Positions 11,853 to 24,427 are shown, counted from the first letter of the stretch. The stretch is DNA of 64,000 nt from Paulownia fortunei (GCA_019321725.1 JAGSPU010001569.1:62001-126000), one strand, 5' to 3'. Numbers and translations: made by a program. The notes: generated from the sequence alone by a model not told the origin.

Positions 11853-14800
11853 GTCATGGAGAATGGAACTCCAACAATTGGATTTGAAGATGGAACAATT
11901 GATGTTGAGCGTCTGCTTGTAGAACCCCAAGATGGGCATGTCTCAGTGGATAGTGTCATATGTTTTAATGAGAAGATCCCAAATGCCATGGACATGGAAG
12001 AGGTTTCCCGCAATTTTGGTACAGTCTAAAGTCAGGCAGTGTTAACTTCTCTCTCCTCCCATACTGACTAATAAAATTAGTAACTGAGTAATTATTTTTG
12101 TGATTTGGTAAATGGATTGTAGGAGTGATTTGAACAGATACTTATGAAATATATCTGTACTTAAGTAAGATGAGGGAAAAGGAGCCATTAGAAAGGATAT
12201 ATCGGGAACCGATACTGGAATAATTATCTTGATGATTTAGCATTTTATGGAGTTATTTGTTGCCTGTATCTAGTTGTGCTACCCCATTTGTGTATTACAT
12301 AAAATTTCAGTAAGATGCAGATCAATCATCTCTACTGTCAAGTAATTATTGTATTATTACTGTCAGGAAGGAGATGGTAGCTTGTTTCACTGATTCTTTC
12401 GATTTTCTTCGACTAGATTCCCTGCCAAGCTATCATGTATCTGTGTGCAAAAATGAAATATCACTCCCATTTGCTTCATTTCATTGTAAACTGAGAAACT
12501 TATCCTTATCCAGTTCTTCTTTCCTAAATCATCCAGTTAAAGAAGTCCCTTTTGAGCTCTTCCTTGCATTTGTTTGACAGACGTGCCATTCATTGTTTTC
12601 ATATTGGATGTAGTCAGTGTGTCTGCCTGATCCCTAAAAATCCTGTCTGTTTGATTTTTTTTGGGATATCACCTGCCATTGCTCATAACTTTGTACTTTA
12701 TGCAGGTGTGACGAATACTGGTATTGGTCAGAAAGGGGAAGATATTCTTAATGAAGATGTATGTCATAGTTGGTTATTCTTCTCAACTAATGGTTGAGAT
12801 GATCCTTTGGGATGTGTTAGGATATAATTTAATCTAATTGCTCATCTTTGCTGATCTTGGCTCTACCAGTTATTAAGTGATTATAAAATGTGAGGTTGAT
12901 GCTTGTTCTAGATTGCTAAGTATATGCATTTTTGTTTTTTCCCCATATTGTTGATATCATCATGTTGCCTCATGTATTATGCACATTCACTTGTGCATAT
13001 CTTTTAATTGTGTACCACTGAACTGAGATTTTACCTTTTAGCATAGTAGAGGGTTTATGTCAATGTCTGTATCCCTTTATCCTCTTACACTTATCTTGTG
13101 GACGAACAGCATCTTGCATTCATATGTTATGTGATGCATCAATCCCTTTTTTTTCACTATAAGAAAAATAATATTCCTGTTGAAGTGGAGGTTTCAATTC
13201 TAAGAATTGTGTTTTTTCTTCTGGATCTAGCTAAGCGATGAAGCATTACTGTATGTGCCCCTTAGTTTCTGAGAGTGATTCCTGTTGAGCAATTTTTCAA
13301 GAGCATATGCATGGCATATATTTTAACATGGATGATTATGTATTTGGGGTTGGTGAATACTGCCCTGCATCCCGCATCCATATTTGCTGAATCTTTCTCT
13401 CATTCGAAGCATACACGGACACTCACACATCTGTATTTGCTTAATCTTTGTGTGTGGAGACAAAGAGAAATGCTTTGTGGTAGTTTCAACATCACCTCAG
13501 TGATTGTCTTGATATTCTAACTCAAAAGTGAATGTTTTACATTCCAATTTTCTTGTCCATTTAGGATACTAGAAAGTAGCACGTGCGTCAAATTTGTATG
13601 AACTTTAGTTTTAGAAAAAATAGCTACTATGTATTCTACTGAATATCTTGTTAAACAATATTTCTTGTTCTTGAAATTCAAATTTGCCTTTTTTATTTTG
13701 AAATTCATATTTGCATTTTTTATTTTATTTATTCTAACTTCAATGGTATTGTAATAAAAAAATTGATATGGAAGAAATATCGAACAATGAAGAGAAACAA
13801 TGCTCCAATTAAAACCTACTGTTCAAATATAATTTTATTAATCTCTAATGAAGAATAGAGAAAGCTCCATTCAAACTTTTACTTAAAATATATTATTTAC
13901 TAAATAAAATTAATATTATAATTTTCTCTATACTAACATAAGATTCACAAATTATGTTAATGAACTACAAATTTTCTCTATACTAACATAAGATTCACAG
14001 ATTATATTAATGAACTTCAAATTAGAGAAATCATTAAAAATTCTATCTTAAATAATATATTTTGGAAGAACTTTTTTGGAACAAATGAAATCTGCATTTT
14101 TTTTATTTCTTTAACCTTTTAATATTCATATGTAATGCAGAAATTAGTTTTATTAGATATAATGTTGGTGTAGGGACTCTAAGTACCATAATTGTAATTA
14201 GTTAGCATTTTATTGGTCTTTATTTTGATTAGGTATATGGTTGTTGTAGGACTGTATATGAGTTTTTTAACCATGATTGGCTATCATTTTATCATAATTT
14301 CTATTGTTTCTAGTAAGCATGCATGTCTTTTCACAATGGGAAGAAACACTTGTGGTATTCACACTTTTATATATAGTATAGATATAGATAAATAGTTATT
14401 TTTTGAAACTTAGAAGCATTATTAGATGTGCAATACAAATTTGTGATGATATCCCACCTTTGGCAGAATTGATATTTAATGATGATGGATATATTGGAAG
14501 AACAGAGATAGTTTCAACTTGTTCTTGCTGAACTATGAGATTGAAGTTTTAATGGAGCCAATATTTGTTAATACATGGATAAAACAAGGAAACTTTTTCC
14601 TTTATTCCCTGCATTGATGTCTATCTACTTTGTGTGCTATCATTTTCATCTTAGAAGGATGGTCATGTGTAGGTACTTAATTCGATGCGTAGTGAAGTTG
14701 AAGTTGAATACTTTAGATTGCACAATGATTTCTGTAGCATGGGAGAAGAGTATCTTCTAGGTGGGCATCCTTTCTTGTTTTCAATTGTTGTTTTGATTAG

Positions 14801-17190
14801 CTTTTACAGATAATAAGTAGCTTACACTACGACCCCCACCCCCCACCACAAAAAATAAAAAATAAAATAAAATAAAAATTTGCTGTATTGGGTATACAGG
14901 TGTTGAATTTGCTGAAAGTATTACAAACCTGGACTATGGTTCAAGCGAAGGCTTGCAGACTTCAGTTTCAGATAGTCCAGTTCTAGTATCCAGTGCTGGT
15001 GTTGACCCTCCTTGGAAAGCAGATATATTTAGAATAATGGAAGTGCCTGAATGCCAGAATGATCAACTTAATGTCGAGAGCTCTGAATTTGGTGAAATTC
15101 CTAGTCCTTGCCATGAGTCTGAAACACTGGCTGAGGAGAAGCCTTTGAAATCACCTACATCGTGTCCTTTACAGGATATTGGCAAGTTTCATGATATTTC
15201 AAGCTGTTCATTTCAAGATATATTATCTGATGAGAATGATGCAAGCCTTTCCCCATCAGTTGAGATGTTATGCAGTCCAAAGAATGAGAACAATAATGAA
15301 TTTGGGCTAAATGGCCAAAACGGTGAGACCAACAGGTTTCAGGGGCAGGATGCATTAGTAACAATGTCGGCACAAGCAAGCTGCTCTGATGCTCTTCCTA
15401 CGCAAAAGAGATCACGTAAGCCCACCCAGAGGTACATTGACGAACTAGCAGATCCTATTTCAAGACATTCTAAAAAAAGGCGGGAGGTTCCTTCTTCAAC
15501 CCTTAAGGATAAGTCTCTAGGAGTTAAAGATCATAAGAAATGTCATATGGGATCTAGAGCAATGAGATTACCTGCTGAAGAGTCTTCTGTCATAGCTATT
15601 CAAGTGCCCTTCGGTTCTTTAGTGCATAAAGAATTTCCAAAGGGCCCTGCATATGATATGGTAAGTTTTAAGAGCAAGATACTGATCATTACCTAATTAT
15701 ATGGTTCTGCTACAAGCTAGTTACTCTCCTTGCTTTCCTGTGTTCATAGGACTCACTTTTCTTCTTTCTGCTGTGTTTATTTTTTATTTTTTTATTTTCT
15801 TCTTTTCTTTTCTTCTTTCGGTGGGGTTTTTTGGTGTGTGTGTGTGGGTGGGGATCGGTTGAAGCTTGTTCTTGAGGTCCTAATGCCTCCATCTTCAAAT
15901 TTGTTTAATGTAGTATATAATCTGCTTTTGCTTCCTAACCGTAAGTGAAATACTTTATATTTTACACAATGAGATGGGACTGTTGTTTGCTTCCTTCATT
16001 TCCCAGTGTGAAAGGAAAAAAAATTCACGAACAAGAGGAGAAGGAAAATGTCACTAAATTTTGTTCTTTGTTGTCTGTAATATTCATATTCCTATCTGTT
16101 TCAATATCTGTTTATAAAAGTCTATGAATTTTAAATATTTATGTTGCGTTGAATTCCAAAAAAATGAAGTTGGTAATCCATGTAAACAGGTGCGCAGTTC
16201 AGATAGAGGAAACCTGATGATTAAGTCAAAAGATAACCATGTTACTCCAGAGAATCAAAAGAGAGGGGATGAATGTACTACAGCTGTTCATCTAAAGAAA
16301 AGGGATGATCGTGTCATGGCAGCAAGTCAGAAGAAAAGGGATGTCAATGTTACTGCAGCTTATTTAAAGAAAAGGGATGACCGTCTCACAGCCCCAAGTC
16401 CGAAGAAAAGGGATGACTGTGTCCTTGCAGCGAGTCCAAAGAAAAGGGATGACTGTCTCACAGCAGTACGTCAAAAGAAAAGAGATGACTATCCTACTGC
16501 AGAGAGCCCTGAAGAAGTTAGTGGTCGGAGGAAACATCACCGATTATGGACTATTGCAGAAGTTAGAAAATTAATTGATGGTGTTTCGGAATATGGTGTT
16601 GGAAGATGGAGTCGAATAAAGAAGCTTTTCTTTTCTGCATCTGCCCATCGTACCTCTGTAGATCTCAAGGTGAACAGTCTTCTTTATGGTTATGCTCTGC
16701 GATACACTTTCTGGTATTTTCATATAGGCAATCTAATATCATTTGTTGCTCGTGATTTTACACAGGACAAATGGCGAAATCTTTTGAAAGCAAGCGGTAT
16801 TGAGGGACAAGGCAATCAACAGGTTTCCATCATTTCTTTAAATGAGTATTTTCAATTATATTTCCACTCTTTCTGCATGCTTATGAAACCAGGAGTATGT
16901 TTACTGTTGAAATGGCATATTGATTTATCGATTCACTCTGATCATACTTCAGGTTGAAAGTTTTGTTTTGAATATCCAAATTGATGCAGGGAGAGAAGAA
17001 ACGCAATCTGGCCTGGCGTCCTCTGCCAAAGTCCATCCTGCGCCGTGTTTGTGAACTGGCTAGCATGTATCCTTATCCCAAAGGTCGGAAACACAAGATT
17101 TCACATATTCATTGTGATTCTCCAGATAGAAGTACAGATATTACATTGAATGACTATAGAAGAATCTTACGAAGTATTAATGGCAATTGA
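11853..17190 (+). CDS. TRF-like telobox Myb/SANT protein
   Basis: Plant TRF-like (TRFL) nuclear protein with a C-terminal Myb/SANT domain of the type that binds telomeric or related DNA. Coding exons: 11856-12018 (ATG at 11856, MENGTPTIGFEDGTIDVERL), 14900-15660, 16190-16669, 16766-16822 and 16990-17190 (stop TGA). The sum is 1662 nt, an intact frame of 553 residues. The Myb domain starts at HHRLWTIAEVRKLIDGVSEY and ends in the telobox VDLKDKWRNLLKAS, split by the intron at 16670-16765. The exon at 14900 encodes an acidic, Ser-rich region ending in a basic patch (QKRSRKPTQRYIDEL). The exon at 16190 carries seven exact-length 12-residue repeats around KKRDD just before the Myb domain. A further candidate exon, 12706-12758 (53 nt), has good splice sites and a sensible translation (TGIGQKGEDILNED), but including it breaks the downstream frame. 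TRFL membership is firm; DNA target and role are inferred. Confidence 0.85.
12706..12758 (+). other. Candidate cassette exon of the TRF-like gene
   Basis: Bounded by tttatgcag and gtatgt. It joins in phase to the exon ending at 12018 but is 53 nt long, so it leaves exon 14900 out of frame. It may be a poison or alternative exon, an exon with one lost base (a single extra G before the donor would restore phase), or not an exon. Confidence 0.35.
13921..14020 (+). repeat. 50-bp tandem duplication in an intron
   Basis: Two adjacent 50-bp units (13921-13970 and 13971-14020), both starting attttctctatactaacat, differing at about three positions. They lie inside the large intron of the TRF-like gene. 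Confidence 0.9.
16220..16507 (+). repeat. 36-bp coding minisatellite (12-residue KKRDD repeats)
   Basis: Seven head-to-tail 36-bp units from 16256 to 16507, each encoding a 12-residue unit such as PKKRDDCVLAAS or LKKRDDRLTAPS. A degenerate eighth unit (IKSKDNHVTPEN) lies at 16220-16255. All units keep the reading frame and have equal length. The core KKRDD is the best conserved part; the second half of each unit varies. The array ends about ten residues before the Myb domain. Confidence 0.95.
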
Positions 17191-18129
17191 TTCTTCTGTT
17201 AGTATGGCTGGGCAATTTTATACATTTTTTCAACTTTCCCCTGTAAAATGCTGCCTGTTTATCCTAAACAGTGCAGGAGTGAGGGTTTTGAAGCTCTTTG
17301 GACTGATTTTTGAACAGTGTCAGCATATGCTTTCGGTAACTGAAATGTATGGTGTTGTGAAACAATGGACTTCTGCAATCATTGCCGTCTTAACCGCTAA
17401 ACCCAGGCTAGGCACAAAAGTGGGGCATCATTTTGCAACTTGTAGCTAAAATTGTTACTCTGTAAAGTCTAAAAAAAGCAAGATCTATCATACTTCAGAT
17501 GGCACTTTATTTTGTTCCCCTCTGGAAATGCATGATCTAGACAAGAATTTTGACTATAATGTGAATGTCATGGTATCTGCGCAGTACTCGGGAAGGTTTT
17601 CAAAGTTCATTGCTTTCTGTCTCCTGCCCCTTGATCCTAATGAAATATTATCTGTAAACACATCTCAGGCACGCAAAGTTAATTAGCAATTTAGTAATCA
17701 TAATCTACGGAAAATTGGTATATATATCTACTGCTCAGACTTTTGGTGTAAAGACACTTCTTTTAAATTTACCACCCTTAATTATTTACTCGTTGAACAA
17801 CGCTGCAGACACGTATCGTGCAGTGGTTGCGTATTTGCTGAATGAATCCTGTACCATGTCACCGTACAAGGGTTGCATATTGGTATTCAATTCTGCCGCC
17901 AAAAAAAAATAAAAGAAGAACAAGAAGAAGAAAAGGTCCAGGATAACATGTGATTGGAAAAGTAGTATTTGGGTAACTTACAAAGGCAAGTGCCGAAAAC
18001 TCAAAAATTTACATCATTTGAAAACTCAAAAACATAAAATTTATTGTCTTGACACAAAACAAGAAGGAAAAACAAAAGCATTCGACATAACACATATTAC
18101 ACACGTATTTTATACGTCACAGGACTAAT
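17191..18129. other. Intergenic between convergent genes
   Basis: 3' UTR of the TRF-like gene and the 3' side of the secreted-peptide gene. The two genes converge here. An A-rich, AAG-rich stretch is at about 17900-17935. No further gene seen. Confidence 0.5.
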
Positions 18130-18399
18130 TCAACCACTTCCATCACCATTGTTGTCACCATCATCTCCTCCTCCATTGGAACTGCTACCCCACTGATTAT
18201 AATACTGCCTAGGTATGTTATGATGGTTGTCTATGGCGCCATCCGGATGGCCGGCCCTGCTGATTTTTTCTTTGTTTGTGTTCTCCGCCACGCCTTCTTC
18301 TCCAACGTTGTTTCTTCCACTGCTAACTAGAGCTCTCCGAGGAGCTGCCAAGCATAGGGAAGTCATCAAAACAATCAAGACAAATGCCACCACTTTCAT
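18130..18399 (-). CDS. Small secreted protein/peptide precursor, 89 aa
   Basis: Intact single ORF, MKVVAFVLIVLMTSLCLA followed by APRRALVSS. The first 18 or so residues form a classic signal peptide (short basic start, hydrophobic core, Ala-X-Ala-like cleavage region). The mature part has no Cys in it, is hydrophilic and contains AGHPDGAIDNHHNIPRQYY about 35 residues from the end, followed by NQWGSSSNGGGDDGDNNG and a Gly/Asp/Asn-rich tail. Size and layout fit a plant peptide-hormone or phytocytokine precursor, with the HHNIPRQYY part as the likely conserved core. I do not recognise the family with certainty. An out-of-frame ATG 16 bases upstream (18413-18415) opens a 30-codon frame that overlaps the main start. 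Confidence 0.65.
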   Translation of the reverse strand: MKVVAFVLIVLMTSLCLAAPRRALVSSGRNNVGEEGVAENTNKEKISRAGHPDGAIDNHHNIPRQYYNQWGSSSNGGGDDGDNNGDGSG

Positions 18400-18419
18400 T
18401 TTCTTCCCGCTGCATGTTT

Positions 18420-20760
18420 AAATTTAAGACAAAAGCTATACTACGTTAGTAGCAATTCCAATATCCAGAATAGAGATTATTATGGTTTCAGTTTATAGGG
18501 TAATAACATCATGACAGTATAGAAACGAAAAGCGTTATGAAAAATATTTGAAAGAAAAAAACTTTCTAAATTATAAATTTTCAGCATTGTTGATAGAGAG
18601 GAACTTCTGAAACAACTTATTAAGAGCTTTTTGAATTTTAAACTGAAGATTCATATGACTTCTTGAACTATACTAGTAGGGTAATATATTCATGACAGAA
18701 CATGCATATGAGCGAAATTAAGAGCGTTGAAAAAACTTTTGAGAGTAAAAATCGGTCCTAATATACTTCTAAAACATCGAGTTAAGGGCGTTTTATAATT
18801 AGAATAAAGGTCGAAGAAGAATCCATAGAAGATTTATACAACTTTATTGTGATGTTTCTAAAAGATATGCATCTGCTCTTGTATTTTGTACTGTGAAGTA
18901 AAAAGATGGTTTTGATGTATATTTTCAGTTTACTCACCTGGGACAAGCAGAAGTGATCTGGATTAACAAGAAGGAATTCACTTGGATCATCTTAAATAGG
19001 TAGACTTGCTACTGTTACTTGTTTGGTCATCTTAAAATTTTATTCAAGTTATGGGGTATCACCAATAAGTAGACAAGGGTGAGTGGGTGAGCAATATTTA
19101 CCTTTCTGGTGTTTTATTTAATTCAGCAACTATGATAGTAATGAGAAATTTCTTGTCCAAATTAGTTGCCTAAATAGGGAAATTCCACTTTGTAAGTGGA
19201 TTTACTAATCACAAAGTCAACTTGAGAGTTTATGGATTTACTGTTTTAGTCCCTTTATGATATCATAGATTTAATTGTGGTGGAAATCAGGATGTGGAGA
19301 AGGCCTTTTGAAGCACAATCCATAGCATAATTGATTTCCCTTTTTCATTTAATTATTTTAATTTGGCTTCAAAGATGAAATCAAATTGTAATGCAATAAG
19401 TAAGAGATGGTAAGAAGTTTAGAATGAGGTCATTCTTTCATAAAGATTGAAAGTCCACTTGTTAGGTACAACAGTCGAGATGTCCCAAAACTATGATAGA
19501 AAATAACCTTTTATGCCTTTATATGTGTTCAGTGGAGCATTGATTTGGAGAAAGAAACCAGTTAATTAAATGTTAACATTGGCAACCAAATACAGAGGGT
19601 CAAGAAACACTACAAGAAAAAAAGAAATTTAATGACGAATTAAAAGTTATCATTAATGTTGTGTGTTGAGTAATGATGACTATTGTTTTATGAATTTTAT
19701 AAGTTTAATAAGTGATAAGAATTAGTGTATAAGTTGTTATTGATAACTAATTACATATGTATAATGTTTAAGTTATCAAGTAGTGACTATAAAAATTGTC
19801 AGTATATTTGTAATAATATTTTTTGTGGACATTATATATGTATCACTAATTGTAAATAATGAAAATTTAAATAAAAATTTTGTGTGACAATTTTCATATT
19901 ATTTTTCAATATCTTGTCACTAATATGTTTTTTTTTTTTTGTAATGATATCAATTAAATTATGGTATTTTGATTCCTTTTCTCGGGAATTTTAAGATTTA
20001 TAATTCACTTGACACAAATATTCAAAAATTTGATTTGTTTCAATTTTGATGATATTATAATCAAAATCATAATAAAATCCATATATATTGGTGGCCTTAT
20101 GTAAATATAGGGGCACATTTGTCAATCCACCCAAAACATGGATTCCATTTGTTTTTTTATGTCTGAAGAAAATAAATTAATACTATGATTCAGATTAATA
20201 TCCTTACTTCTGATGTAACTTAACCTGAAGATTCATAATTATAGTATCATCGAGGCTTCAATCATTGCCATTTAAATCAAGTTTCATTACCCTTTTTTCA
20301 TCTTTGTGTTTGAACATCATATTCGTCTAGATAATATTGTTAGAGGAATGGCGAAAAAGTTGGGGGTGGCAATAGTCACAAGGCTAATCCCGATGGAAGA
20401 TGCAGTTATGATTTAAGATTTGGTGGGATTAAGATTTAAGATGTTATTATTGTTTGATTGCTAGTAATGATTGTAATAGAAGTTTAATTTCACCCGAGAG
20501 ATCAGAAGTGCCAATTTACATCAACCTAATTAAAGTGATTTTTGAATCCAATTCTTAAGTAACAAGTGTTTATCCACTTAACTTCCTAACCCACTGCCTA
20601 TATTTTTCTTTTTATTTTTTTATTTTTTTCTTTTTTTAAAATTCGAATCATGAGAATGAGGCGTTATAATGTTATGGTACCCACTACCTAAATTACCTCT
20701 TCATAATTTCATTTGTTTTAACGTAAAATATATATCAGCATGATTGTAAGTCACCCAACT
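18420..20760. other. Long intergenic region
   Basis: Upstream region of the secreted-peptide gene and AT-rich DNA. I see no coding exon or complete mobile element in these 2.3 kb. Confidence 0.5.
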
Positions 20761-20830
20761 GTGGCTGTAGTTTAGTGGTGAGAATTCCACGTTGTGGCCG
20801 TGGAGACCTGGGCTCGAATCCAGCAGCCAC
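20761..20830 (+). tRNA. tRNA-His (GTG), one base short in the T stem
   Basis: The sequence starts gtggctgtagtttagtggtg and has anticodon arm ccacgttgtggccgtgg with anticodon GTG. The T arm reads ctgggctcgaatccag, where the pairing partner of ctggg should be cccag; one C is missing at about 20819-20821. The acceptor stem gtggctg/cagccac pairs fully. A T-rich Pol III-type terminator (atttctattttgtttt) follows. All other arms look normal. Either the missing base is a sequencing error in a CCC run or the gene is a fresh pseudogene. Confidence 0.88.
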
Positions 20831-21186
20831 ATTTCTATTTTGTTTTCGTTGTCTTTGGGGGAGTTTGTCTTATCTTTCCGGTAACAAATTTATACAAGCT
20901 TCTCTGGATGCATCTACCAAAAACTTTAATAGCAATATTATTTCTATTATTAGTTTTTTTCCTCAGAAACATCAAACGAATATTTTTGCAAATATAAATA
21001 TATAGATGATTTTGCATTATATATGCATATTCAATAAACTATAAAATCACGTCAAAGTAAATATGTTAAAATCATAAGTAAACTATATCACAAATGTGAA
21101 TCGATCATATTACATTTTCTTTTTCCTTCAAACATAAGCTATATGATGTACCAAACATTAAAATAAAATTAATGCCCCTGAAATAT

Positions 21187-21560
21187 TCTTAAAACACCAA
21201 ATGTATACAAAGATCCGTGTATTTTTTATCTCGACCCTTTATTGAATTCGGGTCGACCCGACCTATCAACCGTCGATGAAGCGGACCGATGGGACATATC
21301 AGTCAATCTGATCATGACATCTGGAGTCTAGCCTGTACGACCTACGAGAACCAATCAGTATAAATACCGATGCACAGTTCACTCAGTTCACTTATCAGTT
21401 CTTTTTGACCTCAAAACTTGATTAACTTAAGTATAGGAGGGTTTTAGTTGGGGGCTACCCTAACGAGCCTAACGTGCCTCTCTTTCAAGTCCTCCCAAAC
21501 TCAAATATCCGAACTCAGATCAGCTCAACCCGAACTCCAATACACTGATTATACTTCTAA
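21187..21560 (+). mobile_element. LTR-like retrotransposon fragment (solo LTR?)
   Basis: GC-richer island inside AT-rich DNA with a TATA box (agtataaatacc at about 21357) followed by a leader-like stretch and an ACTTAAGTATAGGAGGG-type segment near 21425. That order resembles the U3-R-U5 part of plant LTR elements. I could not define both ends or a target-site duplication, and there is no internal coding region beside it. Confidence 0.4.
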
Positions 21561-21599
21561 ATCACTAAATATACATATTCTTACATACAGTAAGCAATG

Positions 21600-24427
21600 G
21601 CTAAAATGTTGTTATTATATAGAGGTAGTCTTTTATAGTTTATTTGTTGTTACTAAATCTTGGCACCCAGAAAGTCTGAAGAATTGTTCCGTCTGAAGAA
21701 TTGTTGAAGATCTTAATGTGATGAATGGATTCCGATGGAGTAAAGGGAGTCAAAAATTATAGTTGGAAGAAAATAAATAGGGTCCAGGTGCCAGCTAATA
21801 AATATAATAACACTCTACAAAAACTGAGAAACACACGTGATATTTAATTAATTCAGTAGTCGAATCAAATCAAAATCATTGTCGTCCCATTCCAATACTC
21901 CCCATTTCAATCATCAATAGATATTATTATACCTTCTCCCCCGCAGACAACACTCTTTCATCCCCCAAAAAACTAAAAAAAAAATTAGCTTAATTGCTTG
22001 ATATAGTTAATTCAGTCAATTTGATTATTTTTTCTTTTTGATAAAAATGATAAAGTAATTTAATTTCATTTAATTTTGAAAAATTAATAAATTTTACTAT
22101 CAAAATTATTAAAGAATAAATTTTATAAATTATCAAAAAGATCATAGAGTTTGATTTTATACTATAACAAAAATGATATAATTATTTTGAGCTAAGAAAA
22201 AGAATATAATTGAATGAATATTTTTATTATGTATTAAAAAGGGGGGTAATGGGTGTGGCCGGTGAGCAGAGATGCACATAAGTGTTTTGAGGTGTCACCA
22301 ACATGCATGTCTCCTACCCCTGGTGAGCCATAATGGGCCCACACCTCATGTGCTCTTCATTCTCTCCTATTAATGACCTCCTTCAGTCTTCACCCCACAA
22401 TCAAAAATCCCAAACAACAAGAACCTCTTCCTTCTTCAAGACCGAAGGGGTTTCCTTAATTAAGACACCCATTTGGCTCTCCCATTTATGTTGGATTCTC
22501 CTAAAATATCCAATGCGTGTGGGTGCCTAACCAACTAATTACCAATACATTGCTTTCAAACTTGAGATTTGCAAGAACTGTGTTAATTTCAATACTTGTG
22601 TTTAGAATTGTGCTATGTGCCTCTACTCCAGTAAAAATAAGATGTTTTTATCTTCTATTTTTCATCATAAATATCGACAATGATGTAATAGTAACAATAT
22701 ATCTTGTTGTAAATAAATACTCAAAATAATTTGTTTTTTTTTTTTAAACTCCAGGAATTGCTGAAATGTAGTATTTGTTTCCACAGCGTTGGATGATGGT
22801 ATATGAGCAATATTGTCCTTGGGGGATGAATCAGTTGGCTGCTCTTCAATTATGTTTCTGCTCAGATGGATGATATATCACATCAAATAAACATACATAC
22901 ATACATATTGTCATGGAAACCAAAAGAAAAGGCACTGCACATTTATCTACACAGCTCATATTTGGAGAGCTGCTACCATTTCTCATGTAGAATTTAAAAA
23001 TGAGAATGGCGAAACCTGAATGCATTTTGAACCATACAAACTATGCTTCCATATGTTCGCCAAAAATCAATGTGGGTTCTCACCCAACTGGCCTTTCTTA
23101 ATCCACATTGTATGGTAACATGTAAAACAAATCACCATCATATCCTTAGGTTTTAAACTTAGTAAATGAACTGTAGCTATGGAGCTCTTGCCGCTACTGA
23201 GCCCACGAGCTGATGGAGCTATAACGACCTGATTTCATTTTATACGTAGATTAAAATACTCAATCATTCTAGATTTTGAGTCCAACCAAATGAACAAATC
23301 CCAACGAAAAGAACGAATGAAAACAGATTAGAAGCAAAAATCAACATATTGGTTAACGAATAAAACAAAGATACATAAATTCTTATGAGAGTATTAGGTT
23401 AATTAGAAAATTAGGACAACAGAATGATATATTTTAACTGGGCTGTGTGATTTTCTTTAAACCTAAGACTTCTTCCTTGTATTTGTTTTCCAGCTCATGC
23501 ATAAATTCTTTCCTGCAACAGCAAGTATGGTGACTTGGTCAGAAAACAGAGATTAAAAGATATGCAAATTTGTCACATTTCTTGAGTGAGTCAGGGATAA
23601 AGTTATGCGCCTACATAAAGAATACCACAGTACGGCCAGTACTCGCTTCCTGTACTGATCAAGATGATAGATAACTTGCCCACTTGCAAGGACAATTAGA
23701 TAATCACAAGTTTTCAGAATGACTAACAAGAAATCAAGGCCAAGACGAATGATCAATTAAAAACAATGTAAACCTCATTAAACGCCAAATTAGAAATCGC
23801 CATCATGGCAATAGTTGGCTGATTATGAGCTTCAACTAAAGTGCATATTTATCCATTGAATACTCTTAACCCCAATTCTGGAACACCCACCCACCAACCC
23901 TTTACGGTTGTCTTGGTCAAAATTAGCTGGAATATGACTTAGTAAAATGAACATTTGCATCTCCATCCCCTTTCCATATACGCACGCACAGAGGGAAGGG
24001 ACGTAGAGAGAGAAATATGCATTAATTTTTTATAATATCTCAAGTAATGTGATGAGAGTTATAAGTGGATATTGCACTTTGCCCAAGAAGCTTATCTCTC
24101 CCATCCCTCTTTCATATCTTATCTATTCCTTTCTCAACTGGTGGGTCTAACTTTGAAAACTTCGAAAGATCACAGAGAGAGAGAAAGAGAGAGAGGATTA
24201 TGTGATGGTAATAATTTTCTATAGGAGAAATAGTAACCTAAATCATGCAATGCATGTTCGTACAATTTCGTATGGAGATGCAATACTAAATAAGGAAGAG
24301 AAAGGTACAGCAGAGCAACCTGCACTACAAGTGAACTTTTAAAATCACAGTCACACTTAACTTGCCTCTTAGCTACAAACTTATGTCAACCATTTAATGT
24401 TCCAAAACGTTGGCTCTTTCCCACTCT
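21600..24427. other. Intergenic, upstream of SAUR
   Basis: AT-rich DNA, including poly-A/T runs near 21975 and 22735 and a GA-rich run near 24175-24195. No supported gene. Confidence 0.45.

Noticed and set aside
16250..16510. Regular repeats considered as CRISPR-like or satellite DNA
   Set aside because: They are in-frame coding repeats without spacers in a plant gene.
23439..23518. Minus-strand exon-like piece reading KEFMHELENKYKEEVLGL after a good acceptor
   Set aside because: It looks like a terminal exon, but I found no other exon of the same gene upstream, so it is not called.
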